The position numbers and the translations under genes were made by a program. 64,000 nt of DNA from Haemonchus contortus (Eukaryota; Nematoda; Chromadorea; Rhabditida; Trichostrongylidae), in assembly GCA_000469685.2 (NCBI GenBank), contig LS997563.1:28621897-28685896 (forward strand), written 5' to 3'. Positions 49,301 through 58,745 of the stretch are shown piece by piece; position 1 is the first letter of the stretch, and each line of letters starts with the position of its first letter. Below the pieces are notes generated by a model. It saw only the letters and a program-made list of their open reading frames with translations, was not told where the DNA came from and made no database searches.

Positions 49301-51368
49301 AAGATAAGAAACTCTACTTAAAATGCAATTCAAAGATGAAGGGACCGAGCTAGTCATTTAATAGTTCGCACCTGGGAACTTTCTCCTACTTTCTGAATAG
49401 ATTCTTGCGAGTTCATACGCGACCGGAGTTCATTCCAATTGATACTACGAATGCGAACAAAAATAGCATGAGAAGCGACCTCTCTATGAGACTGCATAGT
49501 TCAAATCTAAAATGAACTCACAATTCTCGGGCGTTCAATACAACAGGCTGCCGATTTTCTTCATCAATGAAAACGTCTGGACGATGCCAAATCATGGGTT
49601 CACTATCAGCCAAAGTGATATCGCAGGCACGAGCCACATGTACAAACCTAGTGTCCTACAAGAAGAAATCGCTACATGAACTTCAATGAGATGATGATCC
49701 TAACAGAAACATACTGGCTCTTCAACAACATCAATATTTGGATCTATTTCTTGGAGTATTTCTTTGGATTGACGTCGACGCTTCCGTGCTTTGTTCCCTC
49801 TTAAAGTAATAGGGTAAAAATTTAAAAAGAAGAAAAAGCTGCAATAAAACAGATTTTATCTACTTCATAGTACAAAACTGCGGTACCTGATATCTTCATC
49901 AGTGCCCAAAACAATATCCATTGTTAACCTTTTACATTCTGCACACGCAGAAATAACATCACCTGTTAGTTGAATGTTAGGTAACGAAGAATAACTTAAG
50001 CTTTAGAGTTAACAATTCTTACGTTCGAATAATGTGACCTGGCGATCAAATATAAGAACTGTGCCATATATCAGTTGCCCAAGCAAGTAAAGTGAGAACT
50101 TTGATGTAAGGTCAGCTTCACCATTTTTTTCAGTCGGTACATAGTTGAGGATTTCTTGACTGAAATCAAAAACATTATTCCGGAATCTAAATGTAGGTTA
50201 CGAAGTGAGTAGATCTACAGTGACGATTGATAAAGCTGACAGATTACGATAGCTCGTTGCAAGCAGATAAAAACTCGTACCGTAACCCCAAACGTTTCAT
50301 ACCGGCACCTCTCTTTTTCAGCACTAGAGGCTAGACAGGAGAAAAATGGTAGCAGCTTTTAAAACTCAACGAGTCAGCCGAGAGGCGTCCGTCCGGCAGC
50401 TGAATCGTCGCGTGCGTTCAAGAGACGGTGGTGCTAGCCACTTGTTAACAACACTAGATGGACCGGACCCGTCTGGATCATGTGCCAGTGTTGTCAACAA
50501 GTGGCCGCCGTCGCTCGCACGCACGCCTGTCGCTTGAATCGTTGAAGTCTGAAAGTAGCCGGCAGCCAGCTCTGCAAGTCTGTAATGAGGCACGGAAACC
50601 TTTTTTAGCTAAGGGAATATAATCTCTCAAACAAGTTCCACGAGGTGAGGAGCACTGGGACGGTTGAGATGAATTCTTCGCAACAAGCAGGGGTGGAGGA
50701 GGAAGTGTACAAATGTTGACCACTGGTTGATTTCATCTCAGAAACCTAATCGTCAGTGTGCTAACATACTATGGGTGTGTGTCAAGTCGTGCGACCGAGG
50801 ATGCGCGCGGCAAAGTTTGTAACGATTTGAACGACGTTAGGCTTATCATTGGGGCCCAAGTTTGAAGTAGAGTAGATTAGAAGGCTCATCTGACCCCACT
50901 AAACTACTATATTTCGAGTTTGTGCCCCGAAAATTGGCGTCAGAATTGTACAAAATCGCCACGAACTTCGCCGCGCGCGTCAAAATCGCCACGAACTTCG
51001 CCCGGACGCACGACTTGACCGGTCCCCGCATACTATACCTGCTTAGAGGGCGTAATTACGGGCCTGGCTACCCCCTCCATTCCTTCACTCTATTGCCTAG
51101 TGTTGAAGAAGAAGATTGCCCCCCCCCCCCCCCTTCCCTGACCCAAATCACTTTGAAACTATCAGAACTCACCACGTATCAGACACGGAAACTTGCACAA
51201 TAGCTCTACGATGTAGCTTCCTAGCAGAGCCACAAGTGGCAGCCCTCCTAAAATCCAAACCCTTCTACCAGAAGGAAACAATTCTTATTACTAGCTAGCT
51301 CATATAACTCACCACATCAAACCAAATTTCGCATGGCGACCGGTCAATAGCTCTACCGAGTAGAACAT
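46333..51368 (-). CDS. Alpha-kleisin cohesin subunit (Rad21/Rec8/COH family), complete, 21 exons, 677 aa
   Basis: Kleisins close the SMC1-SMC3 cohesin ring. Exons (5'>3'): 51368-51313, 51247-51173, 50159-50023, 49962-49887, 49799-49715, 49655-49522, 49444-49372, 49291-49199, 48825-48577, 48391-48253, 48170-48019, 47948-47902, 47834-47798, 47702-47647, 47592-47538, 47471-47342, 47278-47197, 47177-47066, 46767-46730, 46628-46528, 46439-46333. All phases agree. The N-terminus reads MFYSVELLTGRHAKFGLMW, WRAATCGSARKLHRRA and SKFSLYLLGQLIYGTVLIF, the SMC3-binding kleisin domain. A basic patch (KARKRRRQSK) and an acidic, Pro-rich middle follow. The C-terminal winged helix reads SRKQAAAVFSALLSFSANKV then TIVEQDEPYGEIWMRF, the SMC1-binding signature. 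The acceptor cctttctag lies 6 nt before ATG and suggests trans-splicing. Odd points: the acceptor at 47279 reads ttttccg, not AG, and the donors at 49198, 46729 and 47537 are weak. Which paralogue (SCC-1, REC-8 or COH-3/4 type) I cannot settle; WRAAT and the length lean towards a meiotic type. Confidence 0.88.
48884..49069. mobile_element. MITE in a kleisin intron, GGCTRCTTTCAGACTTCAAC family, copy A
   Basis: The ends GGCTACTCTCAGGCTTCAAC and, in reverse from the right, GGCTGCTTTCAGACTTCAAC mirror each other. They are flanked by ATA on both sides (48881-48883, 49070-49072). The inner arms are rich in CGTGCGTGCGAGCGACGGCG. It lies in the intron between kleisin exons 8 and 9. Confidence 0.85.
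50347..50560. mobile_element. MITE in a kleisin intron, GGCTRCTTTCAGACTTCAAC family, copy B
   Basis: Shares with copy A the mirrored arms (TCGTTGAAGTCTGAAAGTAG on the right; a diverged mirror on the left) and the centre (gctagccacttgttaacaac and its mirror ttgtcaacaagtggcc). It lies in the 1-kb second intron of the kleisin gene. Target duplication is not clear in this copy. Confidence 0.8.
50781..51019. mobile_element. TA-type MITE copy 2, in kleisin intron 2
   Basis: The ends GTCAAGTCGTGCG and CGCACGACTTGAC mirror each other. Inside are gaggatgcgcgcggcaaagt and cgccacgaacttcgccgcgc as in 22485-22728; the right arm block is present twice (50968-51003). Confidence 0.72.
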
Positions 51369-51432
51369 CTGAACCTAGAAAGGAATTATGGTTAGTAGTA
51401 ATCATAAAATAAAAGGTGAGCACAGACCCAAC

Positions 51433-51798
51433 CTAGGAATTATGGAAAAGGAGAACCATAGCCGAAGCTTGGATAAGGACGCCGGCGTCAGCCATTCCTT
51501 TCTGCCATAAGCGAGGGTCCTGGACGGATAGTGATTCGCGTGTCAGGACCATGCGTTTCATAAACCACCAAACAAGTGCCGCATAGTTCAACATGCACTT
51601 GTAAATCCTTGGAGAAATAGAAGAGTCGTTATTAAGAAGTACTTCAGATTGTACTGAATAGCTTCCGCAGTCGTCAGAATCTGCCATTGCTAGTGGGTCC
51701 GCATCTGAAAAATGATCAATGGTTGTTTGGCTTTCAACAAGTCCTAGTTTCACAAATGGTTCTTTGCTAAGGAATTCTTTGGCGATTTTCAATAAATG
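51433..51798 (-). CDS. Unrecognised coding-looking exon just upstream of the kleisin gene
   Basis: A 120-codon frame on the minus strand ends at TAG (51435-51433). Its first ATG is internal (MADSDDCGSYSVQSEVLLNN); upstream of it the frame stays open to about 51798 without ATG, so it may be a last exon. Segments such as RIYKCMLNYAALVWWFMKRM and SVQDPRLWQKGMADAGVLIQ look like helical protein, not chance sequence. I recognise no family. Only 57 nt separate its stop from the kleisin acceptor at 51375/51374, so the two could share a transcript. Alternatively this is a 5' exon of the same locus in another frame, but the stop before a gttggg donor argues against that. Confidence 0.42.
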   Translation of the reverse strand, partial: HLLKIAKEFLSKEPFVKLGLVESQTTIDHFSDADPLAMADSDDCGSYSVQSEVLLNNDSSISPRIYKCMLNYAALVWWFMKRMVLTRESLSVQDPRLWQKGMADAGVLIQASAMVLLFHNS

Positions 51799-52244
51799 TT
51801 ATTGAAAATAGGGAAAGTCAGCCATCTTTTCGTCACGAAGTTGATGATTCTTCTCTCTTCAGCTGCATTGGAAAGAGGTGATTTACCTGGAAGCCTATCT
51901 CCTTTGGTCCCAAAGCATTCAAATTTCGAAACACCTCAGGTGCTGGGAAGGGAATCTACAATTGCGATCGATCGATATCGATCCGTGTCGCTGCAGGTTT
52001 AACTTACTCTCAACCGATAATAATCCAAATCACTAGAATATAATAGCTGAGAAAGAAATTCGAGGTTATAGGCATGAAGTCAGTCGCTATCGCCAAGTTA
52101 CCAGTTTCTGATTAGAGGAGGGAAAGGGATGTTTGATCAAGGCATTTCATCAGGAAAGCCCTGAAAGCTGAAATTCCATTGTTATAATCTGTCAATCGAT
52201 TCACTATTGTTTCAAGGTTATTTATTAAATGCAGAGAAGGTATA
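51799..52244. other. Intergenic, nothing recognised
   Basis: Could hold earlier exons of the unrecognised minus-strand gene, but none joins in phase by eye. Confidence 0.3.
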
Positions 52245-52500
52245 GTAGAGAGTGGCGTACTGTCACACGCACGGTGACGAGTTTGGATCCTGGGCCAACC
52301 ACGCCTCCCACCCCTCCGGGGTCGATGGATTGGTACCAGACTCGTCTGGGAGGGTAAAAGCACTAACTTGTACATAGGCTAGCCACCGCACGTCATTGTA
52401 TAGGCCACATACGCATTCAATATGCCTGTACGATTCTGAATGGAAGTCGGATGCGTGGCGCATCCTTCAAACGGGGCTGATTAACGCCCAAAGTCTTTAT
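52245..52500 (+). repeat. tRNA-derived SINE, long forward copy
   Basis: The head gtggcgtactgtcacacgca is followed by the B-box-like cgagtttggatcctgg and the shared body (ccctccggggtcgatggatt, ggtaccagactcgtctggga, gggtaaaagcactaacttgt, aggctagccaccgcacgtca). The tail gaatggaagtcggatgcg and gggctgattaacgcc matches the reverse copy at 37015. Confidence 0.78.
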
Positions 52501-53298
52501 CCTTTTGTATAATTTATTCACAAAAAATAGTTCTTAACGAACTAGTCAGACCCCTGGAAGTCGAATAAGTTTGTTTCAAAGGCAGAGTACGAAACACGAG
52601 TGCCCTAGTAACCTAATCCTGAATTGATCTCATGGAGATGCGGTGGTAGAAGCTCCTCATTTCATCCCGTCTCCCCGGGATGTGGAATAAGACTGCTCAA
52701 GGATTCCGGAAAAAGCCCAGAAAATGACGGAAAAATGTCAAAATTAATCGCTGGCTTATGCTGATTGAAACCGTTACGTAGGGAGAGGGGGTCAAAATGA
52801 ATCAGCTGATGGTTCACATAAAAGTGAATTCAGTCGGGGTTAGAACATGCTCGTAGGCGGAGTATAGCACAAAGCCTGTTCCTAACCGAAGATCAGATCA
52901 AAGAGGACATTAGCAATACGTCGAAAAATAAAACTAGCGGATTAGAAGAGTATGAGGGTTTGCCTATGTTTTTCAAGGAACGTCGTTTCAAATACAAATG
53001 AAGAGGGAATGATCAGGATAACTAATGAAAAAATCATTCACAAAAGATCAAGTTTGTGGACTAGATGCTTAGACTTACAGACAATTGCTATGAGGGAAGA
53101 TCAACATTGACAATTGAACCGCCACTCACCAATCAGGGCTGCCGGTACTTACTAGGACTTCGAAGCTTGCTTCTGTTCTAACTTGAAAACTCGCATTCTG
53201 CTTTCAATTCCAGTGGCAAAAAAACGTTCCTACAAGTGTCGTCATAAAGGCAGTTTGAGTAAAAAATTTGCACCATGGCTTGAAGGGGGTATGGGTAC
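52501..53298. other. Intergenic, nothing recognised
   Basis: No supported gene or element. Confidence 0.35.
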
Positions 53299-53525
53299 AT
53301 GTACGTGCGTCCGAATATGCGCGCGGCATATTGCGCGGCGAAATTCGTGGCCCTTCGAAGGAGCCGGGCGCATGTTATTGGGGCACAATCTTGAAGTAGA
53401 ATAGATTAGTATGGTCGGCTGATCCTAATAATCTACCCTACTTCAAATTTGGACCCCAATAATAGACTCTAAAGTCGTTCAAACCGCCACGAACTTCGCC
53501 GCTCCAAGCACAAAGTTTCGTCCCC
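53299..53525. mobile_element. TA-type MITE copy 3, right end eroded
   Basis: The left arm (gtacgtgcgtccgaatatgc, ttgcgcggcgaaattcgtgg) and centre (cttgaagtagaatagattag, ctaccctacttcaaatttgg) match 22485-22728. The outer right arm is diverged. It abuts the next TIR element directly. Confidence 0.65.
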
Positions 53526-54040
53526 CTTGAAGGCACTGCTCCCGATAATTTTGAGGTACCTCTTCTTATTCAAAAAGCAGGAGTATAGGTAAGGAATAGT
53601 CCACTGCTAGTGAAGAAAGAGAGAAAATTCGTCAATTTCGCGAAAAATAAGGCTAATCAAAATGAGGGAAAATAAGGGTTGGACGAGATTACCATGACGG
53701 AAATAACATGGAAGGGGTATTTGGACGAGATTTCAGTTGTTGCAGTTGCACAAAGAGCTGACTACATCAAGCAGGAACTGTACAGAAGTGCCTTTCACTG
53801 TCGCTATCGGTCATGACAAGTTGTTTGGACTTCCTACATGTGTTCTTTTGTGATCGGTGCGCTCTTTACAATGCCGATGAAACGCGTCCACGCATACACA
53901 CAGGCCAATCCTTGCGCCTTCGTAGCTCCCTAACTAGACCGTTTTCTGACCTGATAGCGCCAGATATGGTGTACAAGGCATCGAATTCAACCTATGAGGG
54001 AATCTCAGAAACCATTTTTATCGTGAACTGTACCTTTAAG
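53526..54040. mobile_element. TIR element of the CTTGAAGGCACAGTTC family, best-defined copy
   Basis: The left end CTTGAAGGCACTGCTCCCGA is matched by the right end, which read in reverse is CTTAAAGGTACAGTTCACGA. The length is 515 bp. The interior is shared with 44403-44880. There is no intact ORF. Confidence 0.72.
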
Positions 54041-54200
54041 TAACAAAAAACCGTTCTAGGGGAAACAACTAATTAATTTCAGATTGCAGGCGAAACATTC
54101 CAAACAACAGCTTCAGAGATTGCAATTTTATTAATACAGAGAAATAAGACACGTGCACGACGATTTGCCTAACGAGGGAATGAGCAATAAACGGCATTGC

Positions 54201-54897
54201 CTACTGACTGGGCGGGTTTCCACGATTCCCTGATCTTCCACCGTTTCGTGGCTGGCTGTTCTCGTCCTCCGAGTTGTCCAGCTGGACCACGTCTACCGGT
54301 AATTCCAGGGCACCAGCTCTTTCTTCCACTTGTATCAGGTCTTCCAGACTCTCCAGGTCTCACACTGGATCCTGGGTGTTCAGGTGCTATCTTCTCTCCA
54401 GGAGCTCTTGGGGGACCTGGACGGCAATCATTTACTGGACCTCCAGGTCTGGCGCCGTTTCTACGCCTTCCGGCTGCTCCAGGTTGCCCTTAAAATCGCA
54501 ATGTTGATATTCAAATAAGCACGAGTTCTGATTTCGAGAAACTTCAACATACCAGAGGCTCCATATCGTCCAGGAGATCCTGGCTGTCCCGGGGGCAGTT
54601 GACCCTTAGCATTGTGCACTGGCAATAGAAGGGAAGGGCTGCCTGTCTCTTATCACGGAAAATGGAACCAAATGTGTTTACCCTTGGTTTGGATGGCGGA
54701 GAAACAGCAACTTGGTAGTCCATCATTCAAGGTCAAGCAAAATCTGTCTTCACGCGGATCACTGCAACTGTTTGGATAACCTCATCGTGGATCTCGTCGA
54801 TTGTGTTGTAGAAAGATGGCACTACGACCAGGCAGGCTGTGGTGGCCAGGATGGAGCAGGTTGAAGCCAGAGCGACATTGAGTTTCTCCTCGAACAT
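54201..54897 (-). pseudogene. Cuticle collagen (Col_cuticle_N type), inactivated
   Basis: ATG at 54897 opens a classical nematode cuticle-collagen N-terminus: ASTCSILATTACLVVVPSFY, then NTIDEIHDEVIQTVAVIRVK. This is the single hydrophobic segment and conserved block that precede the Gly-X-Y region of these secreted structural proteins. At the position where family members have Trp-x-x-Met-Met, two in-frame TGA codons appear (54742-54740 and 54736-54734), followed by [15 protein letters not shown] in the same frame. Downstream, introns with good borders lead into [18 protein letters not shown] and a Gly-X-Y run in which many glycines are replaced by R, V, C, E or I. Near 54255 a frameshift is needed to reach the natural ending NGGRSGNRGNPPSQ and its TAG at 54201. 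These lesions together point to a decayed copy rather than a single error. Confidence 0.8.
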
Positions 54898-55645
54898 TGT
54901 GCTGTGATTTGGTGGTGGAGCTCTGCTTTTATGCTGTTCTCCACCTACACTGATCGATTGTTAACCTTTGGATAGCCGCTCAGCCTTCCAAATCTGAAGA
55001 ACAGACAAAAACTAAAATTGTTTGCAAATTATTTACGCATACCGCCTTTGATTTTGCTCATTTCTAGAGTGTATAGTGTTGACTCCATTCTTACAAATGT
55101 GAGCATTCCATGGAGAACCAGATTATAGAACTCAAAAATACGTACTGCTTAGTAGTTATTCTGTAGGGCACAAGAAAAAGAGTAGGCGGACTTGGAGAGA
55201 ATGAGAACTCGCTCATTGCACTTATTTGCTTCTAACTTTGAGGAGTATCCCTGAAAAGAGAGGCATTAAGAGTAACGAATGAACATCGCAGTAAACTCCT
55301 CTTGAAAAATATCCAGACGTTACGCCTGTTGGAGGCAATGTTCGTACAAGAGTTTCTTAAACAAGGATGACTACTTCAAGACGAGATTAGGTATGGCACC
55401 GAAGAAATCAGGAAAGATTCAAAGCGTTCCTATTAGGAGTACAAACAACCACTAGCATGATGTAATCAGATCCACTTTGAGACCCCTTTCCCGCACCCCG
55501 CCCATCTCAAAGATGGCAATCAAGGTGAATAAAACGCTTACTCACCGATAGTGAATGATAAGTGTATGTTTTGATTGTTTCCCAGATTTCAACACGAGAT
55601 AACTGGCCTGGGTGAGGTTCATTTTTTCGAGTATCTAGTGCTGAG
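54898..55645. other. Intergenic region between collagen pseudogene and MSP gene
   Basis: The region holds the divergent upstream sequences of both loci. I see no distinct promoter motif that I can defend. Confidence 0.4.
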
Positions 55646-58354
55646 ATGGGCGACTTCAAACTGCAGCTCGAACCATCGGACAAAATCATCTTCAGCGGTA
55701 AAAAACTTGGTGAAGAAGCAACACAGGCGAGTATCAAGATCACTAACACGCTGAAGGATAGAGTAGCATACAAGGTAAGTGAAATTATGGCCGTTGAACA
55801 CCTTCAACCGGAGCTGCACTTCCTTTTCTACCAGGTAAAATGCACATCAAACGAAATGTTTCGCATTCGGCCACCTGTTGGAGCTCTAAAACCTGATGAT
55901 AGTGTCACTGTTTCGGTAAGTCAGAGCTACCAGTTAGAAGAGCAAAGGCTATTCTCCGAAAATTGCTCAGGGGGATTAGATTGCTGAAGTCTTATTGATG
56001 ATAAATCCAGTGGTCCTGTCTGATCACCGAAAACGCTCACATCCAAGAAGTAACCGCTCTGAAAAAGTGACTTTACTCAACGATCTCACGGTTAGGATAC
56101 CAATCAATTGAAATATACCTTACAGCGTGTTCCGAGTTTTGTCGGAAGGAAAAATGAGAAATGCGCTCAAAAAACTACTTGCCAATCGATTTCAATCACA
56201 TGGTAGCAATAGAAGTAGTAGAGCAAGAAGGCATCGGATCCCGTAAGCAGTTTGATGCATATCGATCAATGGACAGCGGTCTATGTCTCTGCAGATCGGA
56301 GAATAGGGGATATCCACAAAAGTGATAAGATGTAGTGACATTTTCCACTCGATCGAGGATTGATTCTGCCCGTTCTCCGGTATTCAGCCAGGAAGAAGAG
56401 GAAGGATGTTGTCGAGGCATCAGAACTATGATATTTGTCATCCCATGCCCAGAGGGACGGGCTACGAAGAAGAATCGCGGGACAACTTCCTACTTTTCCC
56501 TTGTCTCAGGCCTGTATCTTGCCATCGAAGAGGCATATAAGGTTGAGCACGAATGTCATCCTAAGGGTATTTATACACGAATCCCTGAGCACGCGGTTTC
56601 GGCTTCACAGCCATTACCGTAACCTCTCATTGGAGCTCGAAATCTTACCTTTCAGAGTGCACGGCTGCTCGCAATCAAGTGTTGCAGACGTGATACGCCG
56701 TTCGGATAGAAAATAACAGGGTTACGGTACTTCTACCCGAATTCCCACGGCAAGCGGCAGTGGTTCCGTATCGGCTCCCGTATTTTCCTCTAGATTCTCG
56801 TCCACCATCGGGTGCGGCGAGCGCGACGCCAGTTTCGGGAAGAAGTACCCACATCCAAAATAACACACCATGGAATACGTCCAATGAATACTTATCGGTC
56901 TGAGAAACGATCACCACTTGTCCGCGTAGCAAGCAAGCGTTTTCCACGGAAGCAACAGATAACAAAAGGCGCGAATTAGTGGTGAGTCCCGATCCCAGCC
57001 ATTTCGTCAATAAGAGGCAACTAGCGAAAGCTCCTGGAGCTCCTCCCCTTCATAAACTCCCCCTTCTTCAGAATAGCTGTGACCGTGTTCGCAACGCCCT
57101 TAACTCATAGCCTTTTCGAAATTGCATGGCATCGTCGGTTGGCCAGATTGAAGCTCATCTTCAGCTCACTTTCCTGTCCTGGAATACTTGGATCCAGGCA
57201 TGCAAAGAATCGCTCAGAAGATGCTTCAAGAACAAAACATTGACACACGTTTCTATGAGCCTCAGCAACCGCCGAGCAAGCAACAAGCTGTGTGGATAGG
57301 TTCGATCTTGTTAAGAAGTGCCTGTCCATTATGCGGTGAGATAGTTCGGTCATCAAGGAGAAAAGGTTAAAGTGTTCGGGCGCTAATCAGTCCCGTCACA
57401 GGGATGCGCCCCCGCCTTCGACTTCCATACAGGAATGTGATGACGTATTGCATGCGTATGTGGTCTATGCAATGAAATGCGGTGACATGTACAAATCAGT
57501 TCTTTTATCCTCCTACACGAGTCTGGTACCAGTTAAGCTACCAGCGCTAGCCAGGGATGAAAGGCTTGATGGCAGAGGCGCATGCCGATCCGGGAATCGA
57601 ACCCGTGCCCATGTATCTGTGATAGCGCGTCACTTGCCACGACACCACATGGAAACTTCTAGATGGCTTTAGAGAAAGTCTGGAGTATGGCAAAAGTTCC
57701 GGGAGATACCTCTCGATCATTTTAAAGTAAATAGCGGGTGTAGAGAGTAGATCATTTGAAAACCATGATATTAACTACTACTGAACAACTGAAATAAAAC
57801 GTTTCAGTTGACGTTCAATGCCGGTAAAACCGTTCCTGATAGCGGCAAACACTACTTTGCTGTTTACTATATCAAAGCTCCTGATGAAAAGAAGGTTTTT
57901 GTTTCAGTTACTCCCAAATCAACAGTTTGTCATTAGCAGTTCTCTGATTTAGGCACCCCGAGCAACATGGGCAGATCACAAGGGAGATCCAGAAGGAACA
58001 AAACGTCTTTACATCGACTTCAAAAAGGTTCCCTGACTCTCGAATCCGTAGAGCTCATGTGACTAAACGTTCAATTCCGTTCAGGAAGAAGAAGAGAAAA
58101 AAGAAGAAAAGAAAGATGAAGAAAAGAAGGATGAAAAGAAGGATGAGGAGAAGAAAGACGAGAAGAAAGATGAAGAGAAGAAAGATGAAAAGAAAGAGGA
58201 GAAAAAAGATGACGAGAAGAAAGATGAGAAAAAGGATGAAGAAAAGAAGGATGAAAAGAAGGATGAAGAGAAGAAAGAAGTGAGTATCAGAAAGTAGGGT
58301 ACGATTCAGTATAACTGCCGGTTACTGAACAACGACTATTTTCAGGAGAAGTAA
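55646..58354 (+). CDS. MSP-domain protein with a long charged C-terminal tail (191 aa, 6 exons)
   Basis: Exons 55646-55774, 55835-55915, 57808-57894, 57953-58027, 58085-58279 and 58346-58354 all join in phase 0, with donors gtaagt, gtaagt, gttttt, gttccc and gtgagt. Residues 1-124 form an immunoglobulin-like major-sperm-protein domain: LQLEPSDKIIFSGKKLGEEA, IKITNTLKDRVAYK, then VKCTSNEMFRIRPPVGALKP, ending AGKTVPDSGKHYFAVYYIKA. The family includes nematode sperm cytoskeletal proteins and VAP-type adaptors. Residues 125-191 are almost only Lys, Glu and Asp in a KKDEEKKDEK-type repeat, probably a solvent-exposed coil. There is no C-terminal membrane helix as in VAP proteins. Intron 2 is large (1.9 kb) and carries an actin-like fragment and a SINE. 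Tail length may vary because the coding repeat can slip. Confidence 0.9.
57188..57370 (+). pseudogene. Actin-family C-terminal fragment inside an MSP-gene intron
   Basis: The frame reads YLDPGMQRIAQKML, then PSKQQAVWIGSILLRS. This matches the spacing of the actin motif (Pro-Gly...Arg...Met, then VWIGGSIL). Beyond it the expected Ser-Thr/Ile-x-x-x-x-Trp-Ile-x-Lys stretch is only found in another frame (CLSIMR, stop, DSSVIKEK), so the fragment is broken. It could be a decayed retrocopy of an actin or actin-related gene. The match is short, so the call is tentative. Confidence 0.38.
57440..57665 (-). repeat. tRNA-derived SINE, reverse copy in MSP intron
   Basis: Read in reverse it has the B box (gggttcgattcccgg at about 57605-57590) and an A-box-like tggtgtcgtggcaag (57649-57635), then the shared body and the tail ending near tgacgtattgcatgcgta. 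It is one of the better-preserved copies. Confidence 0.75.
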
Positions 58355-58743
58355 TGACGTCAACGATGAAGTTTTTAGTTTGATGGCCGTCATTAAAAAT
58401 TATATAAATGATGTGCATGAGTAAATTGTTTACGGAGATGCAAATGAAGGAAATACGGCCGACAGATGTTCGCTTGAGCTCGCTCCGAAGTCTGGCATGA
58501 GACAACTCGTCCAATTTCTGCACAACAAGCCCCAAGAAAAAGCCAAATTTGCAAGGATGTGGGGCAGGGTTTGGTTCTGTTCAGTAAGGGGGCATTCTGG
58601 TGCTGGATAAATAGGGCAGAATGACAACAGCTCGAAGACTAAAGTAGCGCCTACTGTCTATTTCGCATCATAGACACGATTCATCCTGTGAAACATATGG
58701 TCACTGCAGTTCATTCACTGAACTGCCCCTGCATCCATTGCAG
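58355..58743. other. Short gap between MSP gene and next gene
   Basis: The 389-bp gap holds an A/T-rich stretch (58391-58411) that may serve MSP 3' end formation. It ends at a splice acceptor (ccattgcag) just before the next ATG. Confidence 0.4.
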
Positions 58744-58745
58744 AG

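Noticed and set aside
54734..54742. Selenocysteine read-through at the two TGA codons in the collagen
   Set aside because: Cuticle collagens have no selenocysteine, two TGA codons lie three codons apart, and other lesions exist downstream.
58059..58283. Open frame rich in Arg/Lys (KKKRKKKKRKMKKRRMKRR type)
   Set aside because: It is the out-of-frame reading of the Lys/Glu/Asp tail of the MSP-domain gene; the in-frame reading joins cleanly by splicing.
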